Of a stretch of DNA of 59,915 nt, positions 50,093 to 57,757 are shown piece by piece. The number at the start of each line of letters is the position of its first letter. Positions within the stretch are counted from its first letter, which is position 1. The translations under genes and the position numbers were made by a program. Source of the DNA: Corynebacterium sp. 122RC1. GTDB lineage: Bacteria > Actinomycetota > Actinomycetes > Mycobacteriales > Mycobacteriaceae. The stretch spans positions 1 to 59,915 of the forward strand of contig NZ_JANIKD010000015.1 in the NCBI RefSeq assembly GCF_024580955.1, written 5' to 3'. Below the pieces are notes generated by a model. It made no database searches and was not told where the DNA came from. It saw only the letters and a list, made by a program, of their open reading frames with translations.

Positions 50093-50323
50093 CTAAAGGT
50101 CCAACATGTCCCGGATTTCCTGCGGCAGCTCCTCTTGGGTAGTGATCTGCGGCCCGGTGTAGTTCTCAAGAATTTCGTACACGCGCACGCGGTCGGCACT
50201 ATCCAGCAGCGGCAACTCCTGGGCGATCATGAGCGTCATTTCATTGCTGAGCGGGGTGTTGGTGATTTCCGCCGCCATGTGCGGGGCTGGTTCTGCGCCG
50301 CGCTTCTTGAACATTCCAAACAT
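50093..50323 (-). CDS. Small conserved-looking hypothetical protein
   Basis: 76 residues: a basic N-terminus (MFGMFKKRG) followed by a mostly helical, acidic body with NEMTLMIAQELPLLDSADRVRVYEILENY (about residues 27-55). It is soluble, without signal or metal motif. Start is uncertain between ATG 50323 and ATG 50314. It lies downstream of, and convergent with, the micro-peptide B unit. No family recognised. Confidence 0.6.
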   Translation of the reverse strand: MFGMFKKRGAEPAPHMAAEITNTPLSNEMTLMIAQELPLLDSADRVRVYEILENYTGPQITTQEELPQEIRDMLDL

Positions 50324-50380
50324 GCCCCCAGCATAAGGCCCAAAGCATAGACTTGTGCACCTCCGCTACGCTTGGCAGGT

Positions 50381-50797
50381 ATGAGTCAAGCAGACGTCTA
50401 CCCAATCAATGACACCGAGGCCGGCCGTATCGCCCAGGCCGTCGCTGTTGGCGCCTACTATGCGCTGCCAGACTTCATCCCAAACCGTGCCCTCCGCGCG
50501 GCCGTGAACGCGGCGATAATTGCGGGCGCTGCCGGCGTCGTCGCCTATGCAAACGCCCAAGATGACAACCCGGACAATGACATACTCTCCGCCGAGCTCC
50601 GCCCTAATTTCGAGGGCAACGCGGCGCTGACCTGGGGTTTGATCGCTGGTGCAGCGGGGCTGACGGCGCTGGGATTGCGTATCGACGCCGCCGTCACACG
50701 CAAAGCCACCGCAGTCATGCGTAAGGCTGGTATCAAGCTGCCCAACACGCTGCTGGGCATTGTTGCTGCGGGCGGTGTGTACGCGCTGTCCAAGTAG
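50381..50797 (+). CDS. Small membrane protein of unknown function
   Basis: 138 residues. Hydrophobic segments are near residues 20-55 (AVAVGAYYALPDFI and AAIIAGAAGVVAYA), 85-100 (LTWGLIAGAAGLTALGL) and 122-138 (LLGIVAAGGVYALSK). A hydrophilic loop DDNPDNDILSAELRPNFEGN separates the first two. ATG 50381 is preceded by GGCAGG. A TTG at 50372 is also in frame. It is transcribed toward the next hypothetical gene with a 23-base gap, so the two are probably co-transcribed. Confidence 0.7.
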   Translation: MSQADVYPINDTEAGRIAQAVAVGAYYALPDFIPNRALRAAVNAAIIAGAAGVVAYANAQDDNPDNDILSAELRPNFEGNAALTWGLIAGAAGLTALGLRIDAAVTRKATAVMRKAGIKLPNTLLGIVAAGGVYALSK

Positions 50798-50820
50798 GGG
50801 CGCAACGTGGTGCGGGAGAA

Positions 50821-51672
50821 ATGGCTACCCTTGAGGTTGTGCATTCCTTCGCAAGCGTGAGCCAACTGCGGCCAGCAAGGCACCAGTTGCCGGTCCGAGA
50901 GCAGCGAACCGCTCTACTTCACGCGCACCTGCAGCAAACAGAGGTGGATCGCCTCATCGGGGTGGCGGATGGGCAAAGCCTCAGTGAGCTGGAGCATGTG
51001 CTGGAAACCTGCTTTGGGCTCCAAGGCGCGCACCCCACCACGTTTCTGCTGGGGGAGCAGCGGCTGCCCAAGGACGCCTGCGTGCACACGTTCCTGCACG
51101 GCGGGGATGAGGCCGTGGAGTTTCGCTGGGGGCTGTGGCGCATAGAGGTCAAGTGCGTGGAAACGTATCCACGCGACGCCGCCACTCCCGAGGCCGTGTG
51201 CATTGGTGGAGACGGCAACGGGCTGGATGGATCAGCGTTTTCCACTGGGAAAATCAACGTGGCGCTTTCGGGGGCTGTGGTGGATCAGGTGCTCGCAGCT
51301 GCCCACCCCGAGGTGCGCGCGCTGGTGGAAGGCACCGAAATGTGGGACTTCATTCCGCTGCTGCACGCACTAGATTTGCGGACGCAGGATGCCCATGAGG
51401 GGTTTGGGCTGCCGGTTGAGAAAGATCACACCGCGCGGCTTGCCTGGTGGGCGTTGCTCCTCGGGCTGGTGTGCATGAATGAGTTCAGTGAGCACGTTGC
51501 GGTGAGCACAATGGAGCAGGCCACGGGGCAAAAAGGTTGGACTTTTGCTGAGCTTTTGGCCGCTTGCCCGGAGTCAGTGGCGCACCTGGAGGAGCTTGGG
51601 GGAGTGGGGCAGCGGCTGCTTTCCCCTGTAGAGCGCATTGCGTTGTACCGCGATCTGCTCCGGGGCCAGTAG
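50821..51672 (+). CDS. Hypothetical protein, possibly PRiA4/ORF3-like fold
   Basis: 283 residues without signal or membrane segment. HTFLHGGDEAVEFRWGLWRIEVKCVETYPRDAATPEAVCIGGDGN (about residues 90-136) recalls the pRiA4b-ORF3 family pattern, in which a short strand pair with a W-x-x-x-V/I-x-V-E stretch leads to a C-x-G-G-x-G loop, although the usual YDFGD is not clear. The C-terminal half is helical. ATG 50821 has GGGAGA just upstream. It lies between a small membrane protein gene and the GtrA gene, all on the plus strand, with 11 bases to the latter. Confidence 0.6.
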   Translation: MATLEVVHSFASVSQLRPARHQLPVREQRTALLHAHLQQTEVDRLIGVADGQSLSELEHVLETCFGLQGAHPTTFLLGEQRLPKDACVHTFLHGGDEAVEFRWGLWRIEVKCVETYPRDAATPEAVCIGGDGNGLDGSAFSTGKINVALSGAVVDQVLAAAHPEVRALVEGTEMWDFIPLLHALDLRTQDAHEGFGLPVEKDHTARLAWWALLLGLVCMNEFSEHVAVSTMEQATGQKGWTFAELLAACPESVAHLEELGGVGQRLLSPVERIALYRDLLRGQ

Positions 51673-51683
51673 AGTACCTGGTT

Positions 51684-52097
51684 GTGGCGAGTAGTAGCGG
51701 AAAGAGCATAGGCACTCAGGGTGCCAAGTTTATTGTGTCCGGCGGCATCTCCGCGGTGGTGGACCTGGGTTTGACCTACCTCATGCAGGTGGTGTTCGGG
51801 TTCTCGGCGGCTGGTTCGCGTACAGTCGGCTTCATCTTTGGCACGCTCACTGCCTACCTCATCAACCGCAGGTGGACCTTCCAGGCTGAGCACTCCAACA
51901 AGCGCCTTCTTCAAGTGGCGGTGCTCTACAGCATCACCTACTTTGTGAACGTAGGTGGTTACAACCTGCTCTTTGATCTGTTCACTCACTACAACATGGC
52001 GCAACAAGCAGCCGTGGTGGTGGCGTTTGTGATCGCCCAGGGAACCGCCACCGTGATCAACTTCTTTGTGCAGCGGCTGTTCATCTTCCGCGGCTAA
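51684..52097 (+). CDS. GtrA-like membrane protein (counterpart of mycobacterial Rv3789)
   Basis: 137 residues with four membrane helices near 13-33, 40-58, 72-92 and 102-122. GAKFIVSGGISAVVDLGLTYLM opens the GtrA fold, and GTLTAYLINRRWTFQAEHS is the family's signature loop, repeated in form near the end as INFFVQRLFIFRG. In mycobacteria the GtrA protein Rv3789 lies beside dprE1 and acts in decaprenyl-phosphoryl-arabinose transport or organisation of arabinan enzymes. Its location here fits. The start is GTG 51684, chosen because the helix begins soon after. Confidence 0.87.
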   Translation: MASSSGKSIGTQGAKFIVSGGISAVVDLGLTYLMQVVFGFSAAGSRTVGFIFGTLTAYLINRRWTFQAEHSNKRLLQVAVLYSITYFVNVGGYNLLFDLFTHYNMAQQAAVVVAFVIAQGTATVINFFVQRLFIFRG

Positions 52098-52142
52098 GCG
52101 CTAAGGGCGAGAGGCTCGGTGCTAAGCACTAAGAGCTCACGG

Positions 52143-53054
52143 CTAGGGGCGCTCGAAGTGCTCGCGGCGGCCCATGCGGTGCAGCTTGAACCACTCGATG
52201 AAACCCTTCGGGTCGCGCTGCTGTACCAGGAAAAACCACCCAAAGCGGGCGTATTCCTGCGGTAGGAGACGGCGCATGCCGGGCTGGTTCATGAGGTAGC
52301 CGCGGTTGCGATAGGTGAAAAAGCGCTTGGACTCGTTATCCGGGTATTGGGTGTGCATCCGCCCGCCCAGGATTGGCTTGAATTCCTCGGAGCCGTCCGG
52401 GTGCAGGTAGGCAGTGGTGAGGCAGGTGCCAAACTTCAGCCCGGAGCGCACTAAGCGGCGGTGGTACTCCACTTCGTCGCCGCGGATAAACAAACGCAAG
52501 TCTGGCACGCCAATGCGCTCAAGTGCATGGGTGGAAAGCAGCGCGCCGTTGAAGAGGGAGGCGATGCCGGGGAGGAAATCGTCTTCAGGGGTTGCTTGCA
52601 GCTCAGAGCGCAGGCGGCGCCATTGGACTCCGCGGCGCAGTGGGAATGCGAGGCGGTCGGGGTCTTCCAGGTTACAGACCACGGGGGATACCTCATCAAG
52701 AGCGTGCTTAGCGGCTGTGGCCTGCAACGTAGCAAGCACCTCCGGCCCTTCGGGGCGGCCGTCGTCGTCGGCACACCACACTGCATCCGCGCCGAGCGAG
52801 AGCGCCGTGAGAAAGCCCAACGCAAAGCCCCCCGCGCCGCCCAGGTTGTGTTTGGAGGGTAGGTACACGCCGCGCTCGCCGGCGATTTCTTTCACGACGT
52901 CACCAACTTGCTGCTCAGCGCCGTTATCAACCACGATGATCCACTTCACGGGCGTGGTTTGTGTGGCCACCACCTCCAGTGAAGCGCGAAGTAGCTCCGC
53001 GCGTTTGTGTGTAACGATCACTGCGGCAACTTGATCCGTGGGGCGAAGACTCAT
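52143..53054 (-). CDS. glfT1: Galactofuranosyltransferase GlfT1 (GT2)
   Basis: 303 residues, the counterpart of Rv3782. It starts galactan synthesis by adding the first galactofuranose units to the rhamnose-GlcNAc lipid linker. GT-A features: AAVIVTHKRAELLRASL at the N-terminus, VDNGAEQ, NLGGAGGFALGF and the metal-binding ADAVWCADDDGRP (D-D-D, about 92-98), followed by LFIRGDEVEYHRRL near 190. ATG 53054 is preferred to 53060. It lies 29 bases downstream of wzt on the same strand. Confidence 0.93.
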   Translation of the reverse strand: MSLRPTDQVAAVIVTHKRAELLRASLEVVATQTTPVKWIIVVDNGAEQQVGDVVKEIAGERGVYLPSKHNLGGAGGFALGFLTALSLGADAVWCADDDGRPEGPEVLATLQATAAKHALDEVSPVVCNLEDPDRLAFPLRRGVQWRRLRSELQATPEDDFLPGIASLFNGALLSTHALERIGVPDLRLFIRGDEVEYHRRLVRSGLKFGTCLTTAYLHPDGSEEFKPILGGRMHTQYPDNESKRFFTYRNRGYLMNQPGMRRLLPQEYARFGWFFLVQQRDPKGFIEWFKLHRMGRREHFERP

Positions 53055-53083
53055 GAGCAATATCCTAGCCGCCCGTTTGGGTG

Positions 53084-53878
53084 CTACTGCTCGCCGGCCT
53101 CGATGCGTGCCATGAGGCGCCGGACGTGGTCGGCGGCACCCTTGCCCTCGTATGCTTCCACGATGTCATCCACCGCTCCCGCCTGACGAATGGTGCCATG
53201 GTCTACCCAGAGGGCGGAATCGCAAAGCTGTGCCAGGAAGTCATTGGAGTGGGAGGCAAACACCAGGATGCCGGAGCGTTGCACAAGCTCCTGCAGGCGT
53301 TTGCGGGCCTTCGCCATAAAGGCGGCATCCACAGCGCCGATACCCTCATCCAACAGCAGGATTTCCGGCTCGATGGAAGTGACCACACCCAGGGCCAGGC
53401 GGATGCGCATACCGGTGGAGTAGGTGCGCAGCGGCATGGAGAGGTATTCCCCGAGCTCGGAAAACTCCGCGATCTCATCCATCTTCTGCTTCATCTGCTT
53501 GCGGGTCTGCCCAAGGAACAGGCCGCGGATGATGATGTTTTCATAGCCGGAAATCTCTGGGTCCATGCCCACGCCGAGGTCGAATACGGGGGCCACACGT
53601 CCGCGGACGTGCGCGGAGCCTCTGGTGGGTTCGTAAATCCCAGAAAGCAATCGCAGCAGCGTGGACTTGCCGGCGCCGTTGTGGCCTACTAGGCCTACGC
53701 GGTCGCCTTCGCGCAGGTGGAGGTTGATGTCACGCAGCGCCTCCACCACCACGGTGTTATCTTTGTTGCGCCCAATTGCCCCGCCGGCGGCACCCAGGAA
53801 GGCCTTCTTCATGGAACGCGATTTGGCGTCAAAAATAGGGAAGTCCACGCAGGCGTTGTAAGTATCAATGGAAACCAT
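53084..53878 (-). CDS. wzt: ABC transporter ATPase Wzt of the galactan exporter
   Basis: 264 residues (RfbE/Rv3781 type). Walker A VGHNGAGKSTLLRLLSGIYEP (GHNGAGKST, about 63-71), Q-loop-region FDLGVGMDPEISGYENI, signature YSTGMRIRLALGV, which replaces LSGGQ as is usual in Wzt proteins, and Walker B ILLLDEGIGAVDAAF. It powers transfer of the lipid-linked galactan across the membrane. No C-terminal carbohydrate-binding domain is present, unlike E. coli O9a Wzt. It is encoded between wzm and glfT1. Confidence 0.93.
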   Translation of the reverse strand: MVSIDTYNACVDFPIFDAKSRSMKKAFLGAAGGAIGRNKDNTVVVEALRDINLHLREGDRVGLVGHNGAGKSTLLRLLSGIYEPTRGSAHVRGRVAPVFDLGVGMDPEISGYENIIIRGLFLGQTRKQMKQKMDEIAEFSELGEYLSMPLRTYSTGMRIRLALGVVTSIEPEILLLDEGIGAVDAAFMAKARKRLQELVQRSGILVFASHSNDFLAQLCDSALWVDHGTIRQAGAVDDIVEAYEGKGAADHVRRLMARIEAGEQ

Positions 53879-53902
53879 GTTTTGCTCCTTAAAAACCTGC
53901 AG

Positions 53903-54850
53903 TTACACCCAGTAGCTCACGCGGAAGCGCCACTGGCGCATGGCCAGCAACGCTAACAGGATGCCCACCACGGTGCAGGCAATCACCACCCACCAGTGGT
54001 ACACCGGCAAGTCCACGCCAATCATCGGTGCGCGCACCACCTCCATATAGTGGTACAGCGGGTTGAGTTGGGCCAGTTTGGCGCGCTCAGATACCGCACC
54101 GCCCTGCTCGTAGAGCGTTTGGGTAGTCCACACAATTGGGGTGACGTAGAACAGCAACTGGGTGCCGGCCTCCAGGAGGGGGGCTACGTCGCGGTAACGG
54201 GTAGCCACGATGCCAAAGAACATGCTCACCCACACGCCGTTGATCACCAGCAGCGCCAACGCCGGGAACATCAGAAGAACGTCCCAGCCAAGCGGGCGGG
54301 GGAACACCAGCATCAGGATGGCCCAAATCACCATGTTGTGCAGCAGGAACAGTGCCTGCTTCCACACGAGGCGGTACACATGCACGGAAAGCGCGGAGGG
54401 GAGCTGCTTGATTAAACCCTCATTGGCAATGAACACCTCCGAGCCTTCCTTGATGCACCCGGAGATGAAGTTCCACATGATCAGGCCCACGGTGACGTGC
54501 GGCAGAAACTGCGCAACGGGGATCTTGAACAGCACGGAGTACAGCAAGCCCAGGGCCACAGCCATCACACCGGTAGCGATGGTGATCCAAAGGGGGCCAA
54601 GCACGGAGCGTCGGTAGCGCTGCTTGATGTCCTGCCAGCCCAGTTGCAGCCACAGTTCATGCTGGCCAAAGCCGCGCGCAAGGTCTGCCCACGCGGTGGC
54701 AAACGTCTTGGAACGGGAAGGCTCGGGATCGTGGAGGTCCACGGCGGTGATGCGGCTAACGGTAGCCGTCACGGCACCACCATTGCTGGACTTCTCGGCG
54801 CCGATGCCGCTGTGCGGGGTTGGTTCGCGTTGTTCTTGCACAACAGCCAT
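53903..54850 (-). CDS. wzm: ABC-2 permease Wzm of the galactan exporter
   Basis: 315 residues (RfbD/Rv3783 type). A cytoplasmic N-terminus of about 70 residues precedes WLQLGWQDIKQRYRRSVLGPLWI, the hallmark of Wzm/TagG permeases. About six membrane helices follow, from 95 to 310, ending RFRVSYWV. It forms the membrane part of the galactan-lipid flippase with Wzt. ATG 54850 is chosen because the preceding open frame to 55075 overlaps the divergent transferase-like gene. First gene of wzm-wzt-glfT1, with 24 and 29 base gaps. Confidence 0.92.
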   Translation of the reverse strand: MAVVQEQREPTPHSGIGAEKSSNGGAVTATVSRITAVDLHDPEPSRSKTFATAWADLARGFGQHELWLQLGWQDIKQRYRRSVLGPLWITIATGVMAVALGLLYSVLFKIPVAQFLPHVTVGLIMWNFISGCIKEGSEVFIANEGLIKQLPSALSVHVYRLVWKQALFLLHNMVIWAILMLVFPRPLGWDVLLMFPALALLVINGVWVSMFFGIVATRYRDVAPLLEAGTQLLFYVTPIVWTTQTLYEQGGAVSERAKLAQLNPLYHYMEVVRAPMIGVDLPVYHWWVVIACTVVGILLALLAMRQWRFRVSYWV

Positions 54851-55028
54851 TCTTGCACAGCGGGCCTCCTCCCCGGCCGCACGCCCTGGCCTGCTGTCCG
54901 CCCGCGCAGGTGCAAATCGGAAAACCTGCCCCTTAGCTGGGCTGGTGCGGATTGCGGCACGGGCGGGCATACTGGGTTGGGTTCGGAAGGATTCCCCGCG
55001 CAATTTGTGCAGCAGGATGTGAATAGGA

Positions 55029-56135
55029 GTGGTGCAGTTGAGCCTTGACGTTGCGCGCATCCGCGGCCAATACACTTCCCTTGCAGGTCAGTGGACCTAT
55101 CTCAATGCTCATGAGGTGCCGCAGATCCCGGAACCGGTTTCTTCTGCGGTGGCTCGGGCGTTTCGCGATCAAGCGGTGGCCCAGCCGCTGGAGCCGAACG
55201 TCGGTACGCATGCGCGCGGCGTGGCCCCCGGCACTCTGTTCGCGCAGGAGCACCTGGCGGCGGCGCGTTTGGCAATCGCGGATCTTACTGGAACTACCGC
55301 CGACGCCGTGATGTTGGGGCCCAGCGAAGCGGAGTTGTTGGCGCAGCTTCAGGTGGCAATGCGCCAGCAACTGCGCCGCGGTAATGCCGTGCTCGATGCC
55401 CCACGTAGCGCCAGTGGGGTGCTTGGGGCGGGGGAGTATGCCCAGCTTATCGACGCAGCCACCCGCCTCACGGTGGTTCCGGCTGCTGATGCGGAAACAG
55501 GCATCATTCATGAGGTGGCGAGCATCGCGGAAGCCACTCGATCACGCTCCAGGGCGTGGGTGTTGGTAAAGGTCAGCGCCATGCTAGGGGTGCGCCCGGT
55601 GACTTTTGAGGCCTTGGGGGCGGACGTCGTGTTGCTCTCCGCCCGCGGCCTTGGTGGCGGCGAGCTTGCGGCGTTGGCTTTCCGTGACCGCGCCATGCTC
55701 ACCCGCATCAACGCAGAGGCCTTTGGGCAGCAGGTTTCCCCGGCGCTTGCCGCTGGTGCGGCTGCGGCGGTGGATCACTTGGCTGGGCTCGCGGACATCA
55801 GTGGCGCTGCTCGGGGCACCCGCCGGACTCGCATTTCCCAAAGCGTGGACGCGGCTGCCAGCTACCTCGGCGGCCTGAGCACCTACCTCATGGAGACGCT
55901 GCGCCCAAAGGTGGAGTTCTTGGGGTTTGGTTCCGAGGCAGCCCGTGAAGCAGACCGCATCCCTGTAGTCAGCTTCCGCCTGCCCGGCGTGCCTGTGGAA
56001 ACGGTCTACCAGCGACTCGTTGGCCACGCCCTGCTGCCGAGCCGCAGCGCTGAAGGCATCACGGTAGGGCTTGGGGTTTACAACACGCCTTCCGACGTTG
56101 ACCAGCTTGCCCGTGTTCTGGGCAGCCTAGCTTAG
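55029..56135 (+). CDS. Cysteine-desulfurase/class-V aminotransferase-like protein lacking the PLP lysine
   Basis: 368 residues with the fold-type-I class-V layout. QWTYLNAHEVPQIPEPV opens, and GVAPGTLFAQEHLAAARLAIADLTGTTADAVMLGPS follows near residue 60. Where these enzymes have D-x-A-Q and S-G-H-K-x-x-G-P-x-G, this protein reads VLVKVSAMLGVRPVTFEALGADVVLLSARGLGGGELAAL (about 178-215). Thus the PLP-ring Asp seems to be Lys and the Schiff-base Lys seems to be Gly. The gene position matches mycobacterial Rv3778c near wzt/glfT1/wzm. Activity as a desulfurase is unlikely as read. The start at 55029 lies about 180 bases into the wzm-antisense region. Confidence 0.8.
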   Translation: MVQLSLDVARIRGQYTSLAGQWTYLNAHEVPQIPEPVSSAVARAFRDQAVAQPLEPNVGTHARGVAPGTLFAQEHLAAARLAIADLTGTTADAVMLGPSEAELLAQLQVAMRQQLRRGNAVLDAPRSASGVLGAGEYAQLIDAATRLTVVPAADAETGIIHEVASIAEATRSRSRAWVLVKVSAMLGVRPVTFEALGADVVLLSARGLGGGELAALAFRDRAMLTRINAEAFGQQVSPALAAGAAAAVDHLAGLADISGAARGTRRTRISQSVDAAASYLGGLSTYLMETLRPKVEFLGFGSEAAREADRIPVVSFRLPGVPVETVYQRLVGHALLPSRSAEGITVGLGVYNTPSDVDQLARVLGSLA

Positions 56136-56145
56136 GCAGCCTCGC

Positions 56146-57102
56146 TTAGCCTGGGGCGACTTCGAGCACGAGCTTCCCGGTGACCTCGCCGGCTTTCAGC
56201 ACCTGGTGGGCCTTGGCGGCCTCGGCGAGCGGGTAGGTTGCGTGGATTTGGTGGGTGATCGCCCCGGATTCCAGCAGCGGCCACACGTTTTCAATGGTGC
56301 TCTGCACAATCCGCGCCTTGTCTTCTTTGCTGCGGCTGCGCAGCGCGGTGGCGGAGATGGTGCCGCGCTTGGCCAGCAGTCGCCCGATGTTGAGTTCTCC
56401 CTTGACACCGCCTTGCATGCCGATGGTGACCTGGTGCCCGCCGTCGGCAAGCGCGCGTACGTTTTGGTCCAGGTATTTCGCACCCATGATGTCCAGGATG
56501 CGGTCGCAGCGATCTTTGAGGACCTCAGAAAAGTCCTGTTCGCGGTAGTTGATGAGGATGTCCGCACCCAACTGCGCGCAGCGATCCAGCTTCTCTTGGC
56601 TGCCCGCTGTGACCGCCACCGTGGCCCCGATGTGCTTGGCTAATTGGATGGCAAAGGTGCCGATCCCGCCGGCGCCGCCATGAATAAGCAACGTGTGGCC
56701 TGGCTCGAGGCCGGTGAGCATTCCGATGTTGGACCACACCGTGGTGGCCACCTCTATGACGGCCGCGGCCTCATGAAAGGAGTAACCCTCCGGGATTGGC
56801 ATGAGCTGACCTGTGGGAACGGCCACGAACTCTGCGTAACCGCCGCCGGCGAGTAGCGCCGCTACCCGGTCACCCTTTTGGAAATCCGTGGTGCCCGGAT
56901 CTTCCACAACGCCGGCGCACTCCAGGCCCAAAATCTCTGACTCACCTGGTAGCGGCGGGTAATGCCCCGCGGCCTGCAGCAAATCAGCGCGGTTCACGCC
57001 AGCCGCGTGGACCCGAATCAGCGCCTCGCCCTCACGCAGCGTCGGTGTGGGCACCTCCTGTAGCTCAAGGTTTCCATCTTCAACAATCACAATTGCTTTC
57101 AT
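56146..57102 (-). CDS. Zinc-independent NADPH:quinone oxidoreductase (MDR family)
   Basis: 318 residues. The GroES-like N-terminus has MKAIVIVEDGNLELQEVP, VHAAGVNRADLLQAAGHYP and ILGLECAGVV. It lacks the catalytic zinc Cys and His, placing it in the quinone oxidoreductase (zeta-crystallin) branch. The Rossmann loop HGGAGGIGTFAIQLAKHIGATVAVTAGS (about 144-171) binds NADPH. Its position opposite the desulfurase-like gene matches Rv3777 in mycobacteria. ATG 57102 is the natural family start; the frame to 57198 is not used. Confidence 0.92.
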   Translation of the reverse strand: MKAIVIVEDGNLELQEVPTPTLREGEALIRVHAAGVNRADLLQAAGHYPPLPGESEILGLECAGVVEDPGTTDFQKGDRVAALLAGGGYAEFVAVPTGQLMPIPEGYSFHEAAAVIEVATTVWSNIGMLTGLEPGHTLLIHGGAGGIGTFAIQLAKHIGATVAVTAGSQEKLDRCAQLGADILINYREQDFSEVLKDRCDRILDIMGAKYLDQNVRALADGGHQVTIGMQGGVKGELNIGRLLAKRGTISATALRSRSKEDKARIVQSTIENVWPLLESGAITHQIHATYPLAEAAKAHQVLKAGEVTGKLVLEVAPG

Positions 57103-57222
57103 ACCCACCCACGTTAGAAGAAAACCCACCGCTTGGGGTACACTTTGAACGCTGCGGCCAAACGCCGGTGGTTTGCGTCCTATTTGACTGCCCGCCACTT
57201 TGCGCTGTGAAGCTGCTGACCT

Positions 57223-57307
57223 GGAGGTATGACAGAGCGGCCGAATGTACTGGTCTTGAAAACCAGCGTTGGGAAACCAACCCAGGGTTCAAATCCCTGT
57301 GCCTCCG
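57223..57307 (+). tRNA. tRNA-Ser (anticodon TGA)
   Basis: The acceptor arm GGAGGTA pairs with TGCCTCC (one G-T pair), with discriminator G at 57307. D-arm and anticodon stem CTGGT/ACCAG enclose loop CTTGAAA with anticodon TGA. A long variable arm (class II) precedes the T-arm, whose loop has TTCAAAT. CCA is not encoded. It reads UCA codons. Confidence 0.95.
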
Positions 57308-57313
57308 CAAAGT

Positions 57314-57351
57314 GCAACACCCCAGTTCAGTGATGAGCGGGGTGTTGTTGC
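57314..57351 (+). terminator. Hairpin after tRNA-Ser
   Basis: AACACCCC (57316-57323) pairs with GGGGTGTT (57339-57346) around a 15-base loop, followed by GTTGCGTTT. It is a plausible terminator that separates the tRNA from the surface-protein leader. Confidence 0.75.
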
Positions 57352-57757
57352 GTTTGTGCTGGTAAATCCCGTTTGCTTGGGAGGATGCGGGCAGGGGCAG
57401 GCGGAGGGGTGCAGGTAGTTGGTCAAAAGGTATTGGGTGAAAGCACCCCAAGTTCGCTGCCCCCAAGATTGTGAGAACCTGACGGGAATGCTAATTTGCG
57501 TTAGGATCAGCTAGGCACCAAATTCTTTTCGGAACCGCGGTTTCGAACGGTGTTGAGTAAGAACCAAGAAATTTTCTCTTAGCTGCAACCTGCGGTTACG
57601 AGGCGCTTTCCCGCACATTCGGTTGGTCTGATTAGGAATTTCGCTCTCGGATTTTCAATAGGCACCGATTTGTGAAGGAACGGACCGAGCCACAACATAG
57701 GTCTGGCTTTCCGGGGGAGCACCGACCCTCATATGCATATGCTTGAAAGGGATCATC
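57352..57757. other. 406-base gene-free leader region before the surface-protein gene
   Basis: No credible gene is seen between the tRNA terminator and ATG 57758. A run of GC-rich sequence ends near 57480. After that the base composition drops, with TAGGAT at 57505-57510 as one possible -10 element, which would give a 5' UTR of about 240 bases. Several short inverted segments (for example near 57530-57560 and 57590-57620) might fold, but I recognise no riboswitch class. GAAAGGG at 57744-57750 is the Shine-Dalgarno sequence. Confidence 0.5.

Noticed and set aside
54851..55075. Upstream extension of wzm
   Set aside because: The residues are Arg/Ala/Pro-rich without family similarity and overlap the start of the divergent desulfurase-like gene.
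57590..57740. Cyclic-di-AMP (ydaO-type) riboswitch in the surface-protein leader
   Set aside because: I could not find the conserved GGGGAACC-type elements in the right order; composition alone is not enough.
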